Assembly (NCBI GenBank): GCA_016716265.1
Contig: JADJWQ010000006.1
Coordinates: forward strand, 2,011,501-2,075,500
DNA length: 64,000 nucleotides
Origin: Planctomycetota bacterium
GTDB lineage: Bacteria > Planctomycetota > UBA1135 > UBA2386
Direction: 5' to 3'
A model generated the notes under the pieces. That model was not told the origin of the DNA and searched no databases. It was given only the letters and a program-made list of their open reading frames with translations. Positions 27,466 through 34,552 of the stretch are shown piece by piece. Position 1 is the stretch's first letter. Every line of letters starts with the position of its first letter. Made by a program: the position numbers and the translations under genes.

Positions 27466-27627
27466 GGAGGCCAGGTCATGGGAGGCGAACCGAGCCGGTG
27501 CGCGGATTCGGGACCCGGTCGAGAGCCGAGAACGCAGGCGAATTGGCGAATTCGGCGAGGCTCTCGGCCGCTGACCGGGGCTCGAAGACGCGTGCCGGGC
27601 GGCCTCGCCTCCCGTGACCTGACCTCC
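27466..27627. repeat. 162-bp nested inverted repeat between convergent genes
   Basis: Outer arms 27466-27488 and 27605-27627 match at 21 of 23 positions. Inside, in strict nesting, are CGAGCC/GGCTCG (27491-27496/27579-27584), CCCGGTC/GACCGGG (27514-27520/27573-27579), GAGAGCC/GGCTCTC (27521-27527/27559-27565) and an apical CGAATT/AATTCG (27539-27544/27549-27554) with GGCG loop. The right arm abuts the stop codon of the HisA-like gene. It could be a two-way terminator, a structured RNA or a small mobile palindromic element. The apex is unusually AT-rich for this window. The two innermost-shared bases of adjacent helices (around 27579) cannot pair twice, so the exact fold is open. Confidence 0.7.
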
Positions 27628-28260
27628 TCAGGCCCGCGCGCAGGCGAGCTTGCGGTAGGCGCTCCGCAGCACGACGCCCGCGAGACCGCCCGACGCTGAC
27701 GCGGCGAGCGCCTGCAGGTCGTCGCGGCCGCGCACGGCGACCTCGGCGAACAGCTCGACGTCGTCCCCACGCGCGTCCAGAGCGGCGCGGAGCACGCCGC
27801 CGTCGGGTCCGTCAGCGAGCTCGGGCGCCCTCAGCACGACGCGCAGGAGCCCCGCCGCCGCGAACGCCGCGAGCTCGGCAGGCGTGCGGGCCTCGCCGCA
27901 CAGCCGGACGCCGAAGCGTCCGATCAACTCCGCGGCGCCCGGTGCACCGAGCAGCTCGACCGCCACCGCGACGCGATCGACACCGAGCTCGAGCGCCCGC
28001 GTCAACGCCGCCACGTCGCGCACCGCCGCGGCGAGCTGCACCGGCAGTCCGGCGTCAGGAAGCCTGGCGATCACCTCGCCCTGGAGCGCACCACCGCGCT
28101 CGGCGTCGAGATCGACGACCTGGAAGAAGTCCGCGCCGGCGTCGCGCAGCTCCCGCGCGGCGGGCAGCAGCTCCGCTGCGAGCACTTCGTCGAGGCTGGC
28201 GTCCGTCCCGGGCAGAACGACATGCCCGGCAGCGATCTCGAGCGACGGTATCAGGATCAT
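27628..28260 (-). CDS. HisA-like TIM-barrel protein, degenerate
   Basis: 210 aa from an ATG at 28260 with GAGGA 5 nt upstream. The overall pattern follows HisA (ProFAR isomerase): MILIPSLEIAAGHVVLP, LRDAGADFFQVVDLDAERGG, LPVQLAAAVRDVAALTRALELGVDRVAV. But it is about 30 residues short, the first catalytic Asp (in PAIDL) is replaced by Glu (PSLEI), and the second catalytic Asp in the DxxxGK block is not visible. No other his gene is near. It may have a different activity or have lost activity. Alternatives are another phosphate-binding TIM barrel. Confidence 0.75.
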   Translation of the reverse strand: MILIPSLEIAAGHVVLPGTDASLDEVLAAELLPAARELRDAGADFFQVVDLDAERGGALQGEVIARLPDAGLPVQLAAAVRDVAALTRALELGVDRVAVAVELLGAPGAAELIGRFGVRLCGEARTPAELAAFAAAGLLRVVLRAPELADGPDGGVLRAALDARGDDVELFAEVAVRGRDDLQALAASASGGLAGVVLRSAYRKLACARA

Positions 28261-28421
28261 CGGAGTCCTCGCGGCGCAGTTGTCCCCGCCCCGTCCTTCG
28301 ACTGGAGCGCGCGCCAGGTGCAGGCCGGGAGGCCTCGCCGTCTCGGTCCGGGACGCGGCCGACCGCTCGTAGCGAACCGGGCCCCGGGGGTCGCCCGAGG
28401 GCGCCCGGTCGCCAGGGGGCG

Positions 28422-28427
28422 TACGAT
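28422..28427 (+). promoter_or_regulatory. -10-like TACGAT before the ELWxxDGT array
   Basis: TACGAT, identical to the box before the ECF sigma gene, lies 53 nt before the ATG at 28481 in the 220-bp divergent region shared with the HisA-like gene. Confidence 0.35.
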
Positions 28428-28480
28428 CGCCGCGTTCTGCTCTTCCGAGCCGCACGCCTCGGCCCCGCAACCGACCGGTC

Positions 28481-31400
28481 ATGAACCCGACTCGCTCCCG
28501 GCTCCCGACGTGGTGCCGCGAGCTGACGATCATCGCCACGCTCGCCTGCGCCCTCGGCGCCGTCGCCCGCACCCAGACGCCCACGCTGCTGATCGACCTG
28601 AACGAGCTGCCGCGCACCGAGGCGTCCAGCGACCCGGCCGATCCCGACGTGATCGGCCCGTTCGTCTACTTCCATGCCAGCTCGTTCGCGACCGGCCGGG
28701 AGCTGTTCCGTTCCGATCTGACGGCAGCCGGCACGCGGCTGGTCCTCGACTCGGTGCCGGGTTTCAGGGACGGGTCGTCCGGGCCGGTCCACGGCTGGCG
28801 CGGCGGAATCGTGTTCGCCGCGCCGGACCCGGTCCACGGTCCGCAGCTGTGGTCCGGCGACGGCACGCCCGCCGGCACGGCTCCGCTGCTCGCGATCGCC
28901 GCGGTGACGCAGCACGTCGCGATCGGCGCGCTCCAGCCGTTCGGGTCGCGGCTCCTGTTCGTAGCGGAGACCTCCGTCCTGGGCGCCGAGTGGTGGATCA
29001 CCGACGGCACGGCGGCGGGCACGTCGCTCGTCGCCGACATCCTGCCGGGCAGTGGCAGCTCCATGCCGCTCGACGCGCACGTCATCGGCGGCCGGGTCGT
29101 CTTCAGTGCGTGGCGCACGAACAATGGCCGCGAGCCGTGGGTCACCGACGGCACCCCGGGCGGCACGCGGATGCTTGCCGACATCGCACCCGGTAGCCGC
29201 AGCAGCGACGCCAGGGTGCTCGCGGATCTCGGCAATCGCTTGCTGCTGCAGCAGAGCGATCCGAGTGCCGAAGGGCTGTGGGTGACCGACGGCACGCCGG
29301 CCGGCACGACCCCGATCGCGGCCGGGCTGACGCTGCACTCCGGCACACCGGCGGTCGTGCTCGGCAATCGCGCGTTCTTCGCCGCCTCCGATGCGGCGCA
29401 CGGCCGCGAGCTGTGGAGCTCGGACGGCACGCTCGCCGGGACCGCGCTCGTCGCCGATCTGTCACCCGGTACCGCCGACTCGTGGCTCGCCCCGCTCGGG
29501 CCCGTCGGCGGCGGTCTGGTCCTGTTCGACGTCGGCGATCCCGGCCGCGCGGGGCTGTGGGTCACCGACGGCACCGCGGCGGGAACGCAGTGGATCGCGC
29601 CGGTCCGGTCCGCGCGGGCGCTCTACGTGCCGGCCGACTGTGCCGAGCTCGGCGGTGGCGTGCTCGTGTTCCGCGGCGACGACGGAACGTCGGGTCGCGA
29701 GCCGTGGCGCAGCGATGGCACGGCGGCGGGCACGTGGAAGCTCCGCGACCTCGACGCGACCGCCCTGGGCTCGGACCCAGCGCACTTCGTGCGCATGGGC
29801 ACGCGCGTCGCATTCGCGGCGACCACCGAGGCCTTCGGCCGCGAGCTGTGGAGCTCGGACGGCACGGCCGGCGGGACGTCACTCGTCACCAACCTCCACA
29901 CGCTGCCGCCGGAGGCGACCTGCGGCGGAGCGCTGATCGGCACCGCGGTGGATTGGAACGGCCGCGCGGTGTTCACCGGTCACTCGGGCTCGCGCTTCGA
30001 GGTCGTCGTCAGCGGCGGGACGCCCGACTCGACCGGCGTCTATCACGCGTTTCCGGGCATCGACCCGGTCGGCCCGTTCGGCTACCTGCTTGAGGACCAG
30101 CGCACGCACGTCGTCGCCGGCCGGCTGCTGACCATCACGACCGACGACCTGGGCAACGACCAACTCTGGCTCGACGCCGGCACCGGCCCGGTCCCCGGCC
30201 CCTTCATCCAGCTCGCGACCGGCTACGCGCGATTGCAGGGCCACGCGATGGCCGGCGACGTCGCGTGGCTGTACGGCGCGGAGCTGTGGCACGTCCGCGG
30301 ATTGCAGGTGACGCGCGCTCCGCTGCCGAGCCCGGCGCCGCCCCTCGAGCGGATCGTGCGGGTCGGCACCGCGGTCCTGTGCGCGGTGGACAACGGCGCG
30401 ACGGCGGATCTGTGGCGTTGCGATGCCGGTCCGACCTGCGCGCTGCTGTCGCAGGGCGCTGGCGGCGGAATCGGCGAGATCCTCGCGGGCCGCGGCCGGG
30501 CCTGGTTCCTCCGCTACGGCGACCCGCGCTACGGCTCCGAGCCGTGGGTCACCGACGGCACCGCCGCCAATACGGGCGTCATCGACCTGGTGCCGGGTCC
30601 GCAGGACGGCAATCCCCGCCTGCTGACCGCCGTCGGCGCCGGACTGCTGTTGCAGGCCGACGACGGTGCGGGCGGCCGCCCGCTGTGGCTCAGCGACGGC
30701 ACGGTCGCGGGCACCGTGCGGCTCGACGTGTTCCCGCCCGGCAGTCCCGACGTCGAGGTCGACTTCGCGGTCGGCCTCGGCCCCGACCGCACGGCGCTCC
30801 TCGCCTACGACGACCTGCACGGTCAGGAGCTGTGGCTGTTGACGCCGAGCGGCGCACGCCTGATCGCCGATCTCGTGCCCGGCCCGGAGAGCCCCGGGAT
30901 CGACGTGCTCGGCACGGCGGGCGAGGAGCTGTGGTTCACGACCCAGCAGCCCGAGCCCGGCCTGTGGCGCAGCGACGGCAGCGCGCAGGGCACGACGCGC
31001 GTGACGGAGCTCCGCGCGGAGCCGCATCTGTTCGTCGTCGCCGGCGGCCTCGTCTACCTCGAGCACGACGACGGCGTGCACGGCGGCGAGCCGTGGGTCG
31101 TGCCCGCCGGGGCGACCGCGATGCCGATCGGCTCCGGCTGCGGCGACGCTCTCCGCACGCCGTATCTGGAATCGAACGACCCGGTGCTCGGCCGCACGCT
31201 GACGCTGCGCGGCGGCAGTGGCCCGCTCGGCTCGGTCGGCGTCCTGCTGGTCGGCGCGCCGCTCGTCATCCCGAACGTGCGCGCCGGCGGCTGCGTCGAC
31301 TACGTCGACCTCGCGAGCGCGGCACCGCTCGCATTCCTTCCGGACGCGGCACACGACTGGCGGACGTCGATCCCGTTGCCGAACGACACCGCACTCGTCG

Positions 31401-31498
31401 GGCTGCAGCTCGTCGCGCAGTGCTTCGTCGCCCCGACACCCAATGCTTCCGGTCTCGAGACGAGCCCGGGCCTGTGGCTATCGCTGGACACCCGGTAA
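28481..31498 (+). CDS. ELWxxDGT-repeat secreted protein, tandem family B copy 1
   Basis: 1005 aa with signal peptide (LTIIATLACALGAVARTQ). At least a dozen ELWxTDGTxxGT units (e.g. LWVTDGTPAGT, LWSSDGTLAGT, PWRSDGTAAGT), each followed by a strand pair such as LVADLSPGT, build what is probably a beta-propeller or solenoid. The ELWxxDGT repeat is a recognised family of unknown function in secreted proteins. A C-terminal module from about residue 880 (IGSGCGDALRTPYLESNDPVLG, LLVGAP, IPLPNDTALVGLQLVAQ, SPGLWLSLDT) resembles that of family A. Stop is TAA, rare here. Copy 2 starts 7 nt later. Confidence 0.93.
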   Translation: MNPTRSRLPTWCRELTIIATLACALGAVARTQTPTLLIDLNELPRTEASSDPADPDVIGPFVYFHASSFATGRELFRSDLTAAGTRLVLDSVPGFRDGSSGPVHGWRGGIVFAAPDPVHGPQLWSGDGTPAGTAPLLAIAAVTQHVAIGALQPFGSRLLFVAETSVLGAEWWITDGTAAGTSLVADILPGSGSSMPLDAHVIGGRVVFSAWRTNNGREPWVTDGTPGGTRMLADIAPGSRSSDARVLADLGNRLLLQQSDPSAEGLWVTDGTPAGTTPIAAGLTLHSGTPAVVLGNRAFFAASDAAHGRELWSSDGTLAGTALVADLSPGTADSWLAPLGPVGGGLVLFDVGDPGRAGLWVTDGTAAGTQWIAPVRSARALYVPADCAELGGGVLVFRGDDGTSGREPWRSDGTAAGTWKLRDLDATALGSDPAHFVRMGTRVAFAATTEAFGRELWSSDGTAGGTSLVTNLHTLPPEATCGGALIGTAVDWNGRAVFTGHSGSRFEVVVSGGTPDSTGVYHAFPGIDPVGPFGYLLEDQRTHVVAGRLLTITTDDLGNDQLWLDAGTGPVPGPFIQLATGYARLQGHAMAGDVAWLYGAELWHVRGLQVTRAPLPSPAPPLERIVRVGTAVLCAVDNGATADLWRCDAGPTCALLSQGAGGGIGEILAGRGRAWFLRYGDPRYGSEPWVTDGTAANTGVIDLVPGPQDGNPRLLTAVGAGLLLQADDGAGGRPLWLSDGTVAGTVRLDVFPPGSPDVEVDFAVGLGPDRTALLAYDDLHGQELWLLTPSGARLIADLVPGPESPGIDVLGTAGEELWFTTQQPEPGLWRSDGSAQGTTRVTELRAEPHLFVVAGGLVYLEHDDGVHGGEPWVVPAGATAMPIGSGCGDALRTPYLESNDPVLGRTLTLRGGSGPLGSVGVLLVGAPLVIPNVRAGGCVDYVDLASAAPLAFLPDAAHDWRTSIPLPNDTALVGLQLVAQCFVAPTPNASGLETSPGLWLSLDTR

Positions 31499-31505
31499 GG
31501 TCGAG

Positions 31506-34500
31506 ATGTGTAGACCCAAGAGTGGCCCGTTCGACCGGCCTCGCGCGCTCGTCGCGCTCGTCGCGGCCGGCCTCGCGATCGTGACATCAGCCCGAGCGCA
31601 ATCGCCGCGGCTGCTGCTCGACCTGAATACGTACCCACCCGACGAGATGTCTTCCGACCCGCTGATGCTCGCGGGCTTCGGCGGCTTCGTCTACTTCGAG
31701 GCGGACTTCCCGCCTGTCGGCCGCGAGCTGTTCCGCACCGATGGCACGGCGAACGGCACGTCGCTCGTGTGCGAGATCGAGCCCGGGTTCGGCGGGGCCT
31801 CGTACTGGGACCTGACGCCGTTCGGCGGCCTGTTCGTGTTCGGCGCGCTCGACAACGCACACGGCTCGGATCCGTGGATCAGCGACGGCACGCCCGCCGG
31901 CACGCGACGGATCATCGAGCTGGTGCCCGGAAACGCGAACCGCCCACCCGGCGACTTCGTCACGCTCGGCAGTCGCGTCGTGTTCCGCGCGACGACACCA
32001 CAGTTCGGTGAGGAGCTGTGGACCACCGACGGCACCGCAGCCGGCACGCGACTGCTCGCGGACGTCAATCCTGGCTCGGCCTACGCGTCGCCCGCCGAGC
32101 TGACCGTGCTGGGCCACGAGCTCCTGTTCGTCGCCGACGACGGCGTGCACGGCCGCGAGCCGTGGCTGACCGACGGCACCGCCGCGGGCACGCGATTGCT
32201 CGCCGACCTCGCGCCGGGCAACCCGGGCAGCAACCCGTTCGTCGTCGCGTCGCTCGGCAGCCGGATCCTGCTCGCGCCCTCCGGCACAGCGGCCGTGCTG
32301 TGGGTGACCGACGGCACCCCGGCCGGCACGACACCGATCGCGACGCCGCTGACCCGCGTACGCAATCGCCCCGCCCACCGCGTCGGCGGCGGAGTCGTGT
32401 TGATCGGCGACGAGCCGCAGAGCGGGCAGGAGATGTGGTATTGCGACGGCACGGCTGCCGGCACGTACCTGCTCGGTGAGACGGTGCCGGGCGCCGGCAC
32501 CGGTTTCGAGCAGCTGTACCCGCTCGACTCGACGAACGGCGCGCGCGTGCTCGTCGCGCTCGCCGGCGCGCCGGCGTCGCTGTGGGTCACCGACGGGACC
32601 GTCGCCGGCACACGTCGGGTCGCGACACTGGCGGTCATCGAGCCGGCCGACAGCGTCGATCTCGGCAGCATCGTCGTGTTCCGCGCCCACGATGCGACGC
32701 TCGGCGAGGAGCCGTGGCGCAGCGACGGCACGCCCGCCGGGACGTACGCGCTCGGCGACCTGAACCCGGGCTCGGGCGACTCCGATCCGGCGACCTTCAC
32801 ACGGCTCGGTGCGCGCGCCGTGTTCGGCGCGCGGAGCAGCCCGCACGGCCGCGAGCCGTGGATCACCGACGGGACCGTCGCCGGCACACGGGAAATCGTC
32901 AACGTCGGCTTCCACCCGCCGGGCTGGTCGCGCAGCAGCATCGTGCAGCTCGGCGGCATCGACTGGCTCGGCCGCGCCGTCTTCTGCGCGGACATCGGGG
33001 CCGGGACCGGTCCCCAACCCATCGTCAGCGACGGCACCGCAGCAGGCACCGGGGTGCTCCACAACTTCGTGGCACCAGGCGCGCTGTCGCAGCTCAACGA
33101 ATTCGACAATCCCAGACTGCACGAGGTGGCCGGCGACCTGCTGCTCGTCGTCGGTCGGCCGAGCAGCGGACCCGTCGAGCTGTGGCTGGACCGCGGCAGC
33201 GGGCCCGTGCGGACCGGTGCGCTGACGCTCGGTGCCCCGATGTATCCGCTACCCGGCTGGGCGACGGTCGCCGACGCGGTCTGGCTCGGCAGCGACCACC
33301 TCTGGCAGGTCCGGCAGGGCGTGCCGATCCAGGCGCAGCTCGGCACTGGCCCGTACCTGGAGGTCGCCCCCGTCGTGGCGGTCGGCCAGCGGCTGTTCGC
33401 ACGCGCGACGGACTCGAGCGGCGTCACGTCGGTGTGGGGCTGCGACGGCCCGTCGAGTTGCACCCGGCTGCCGACCGCGACCGGTGGCCGCGTCACCCAG
33501 CTGCTCGGTGCGCGGCGCCGCGCGTTCTTCGTCGACGACTCCGATCCGGTGCACGGCGCCGAGGTGTGGGTGACCGACGGGACCGCCGCGGGGACCAGGG
33601 TGCTCGATCTGCTCGCCGGTCCGACGGGGTCCGCTCCGCGGCTCCTGCTCGCGGTCGGCGACCACGTGCTGTTCCAGTCGCGCGATCCGCAGGGTCGCTT
33701 CGCGCTGTGGCTGACCGACGGCACGCTGCGGAACACGCACCATCTCGACGCGTTCCCGCCGGGCACCGTCACGGAACGGATCCTGTACATGACTCCGTTC
33801 GGTCTCGACCACGCGGCGTTCGTCATGAACGAGCCGTCGCTCGGGTGGGAGCTGTGGGTCCTCACGCCTCGAGGTGCACGACTGGTCGCCGATCTCGCAC
33901 CCGGTACCGCGAGCTCGTACCCGACGATCCTCGGCGCGGCAGGCGACCAGCTCTGGTTCAGGATCGACGCGCCGTCGCCCGGACTGTGGCGCACCGACGG
34001 CACGACGGCGGGCACCGTCGAGGTGCTGCCGAGCTTCAACACACCGCCGGCGCCGTACCTGTTCGCGTGCGCCGCCGGGCAGGTGTTCGTCGATCACGAC
34101 GACGTCGTGCACGGCAACGAACCGTGGGTGGTGTCGACCGGCGCGACCGCACAGTCGATCGGCACCGGCTGCGGCGTCGGCACGCGCGTGCCGCTGCTCG
34201 AGGCGAGCGATCCGGTGCTCGGCGGCCAGTGGCTGCTGCGCGGCGGCGAAGGCCCGCTCGGCTCGACCGGCGTCGTCATGCTCGGCGCGCCCGCCGGCGA
34301 CCCCGCCGGCTTCGGATCGGGTTGCACGAACTACGTCGAGCCGGTAGGTGCCGCGCTGCTCGCGTTCATTGCGCAGGCCGACCGCGACTGGGCGATCCGC
34401 TCGCCTCTGCCGACCGCGACGGTGCTCGTCGGAGCGCAGCTCGCAGCACAGCTCTACTGCTGGCCGTCGACCAATGCGCTCGGAGTCGAGTTCAGCAATG

Positions 34501-34529
34501 CGCTGTGGCTGTCCGTCGACACCTGGTGA
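31506..34529 (+). CDS. ELWxxDGT-repeat secreted protein, tandem family B copy 2
   Basis: 1007 aa; start at 31506, just after the copy 1 stop, opening into a signal peptide (ALVALVAAGLAIVTSARAQ). Same layout: LLLDLNTYPPDEMSSDP near the N-terminus, ELFRTDGTANGT, LWTTDGTAAGT, PWLTDGTAAGT and so on, a less regular centre (HEVAGDLLLVVGRPSSGPVELWLDRGSGPV) and a C-terminal module (IGTGCGVGTRVPLLEASDPVLGGQW, SPLPTATVLVGAQLAAQ, NALWLSVDTW). Probably cotranscribed with copies 1 and 3. Confidence 0.93.
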   Translation: MCRPKSGPFDRPRALVALVAAGLAIVTSARAQSPRLLLDLNTYPPDEMSSDPLMLAGFGGFVYFEADFPPVGRELFRTDGTANGTSLVCEIEPGFGGASYWDLTPFGGLFVFGALDNAHGSDPWISDGTPAGTRRIIELVPGNANRPPGDFVTLGSRVVFRATTPQFGEELWTTDGTAAGTRLLADVNPGSAYASPAELTVLGHELLFVADDGVHGREPWLTDGTAAGTRLLADLAPGNPGSNPFVVASLGSRILLAPSGTAAVLWVTDGTPAGTTPIATPLTRVRNRPAHRVGGGVVLIGDEPQSGQEMWYCDGTAAGTYLLGETVPGAGTGFEQLYPLDSTNGARVLVALAGAPASLWVTDGTVAGTRRVATLAVIEPADSVDLGSIVVFRAHDATLGEEPWRSDGTPAGTYALGDLNPGSGDSDPATFTRLGARAVFGARSSPHGREPWITDGTVAGTREIVNVGFHPPGWSRSSIVQLGGIDWLGRAVFCADIGAGTGPQPIVSDGTAAGTGVLHNFVAPGALSQLNEFDNPRLHEVAGDLLLVVGRPSSGPVELWLDRGSGPVRTGALTLGAPMYPLPGWATVADAVWLGSDHLWQVRQGVPIQAQLGTGPYLEVAPVVAVGQRLFARATDSSGVTSVWGCDGPSSCTRLPTATGGRVTQLLGARRRAFFVDDSDPVHGAEVWVTDGTAAGTRVLDLLAGPTGSAPRLLLAVGDHVLFQSRDPQGRFALWLTDGTLRNTHHLDAFPPGTVTERILYMTPFGLDHAAFVMNEPSLGWELWVLTPRGARLVADLAPGTASSYPTILGAAGDQLWFRIDAPSPGLWRTDGTTAGTVEVLPSFNTPPAPYLFACAAGQVFVDHDDVVHGNEPWVVSTGATAQSIGTGCGVGTRVPLLEASDPVLGGQWLLRGGEGPLGSTGVVMLGAPAGDPAGFGSGCTNYVEPVGAALLAFIAQADRDWAIRSPLPTATVLVGAQLAAQLYCWPSTNALGVEFSNALWLSVDTW

Positions 34530-34552
34530 GGCCCGGAGCCCCGCAGATCCAC

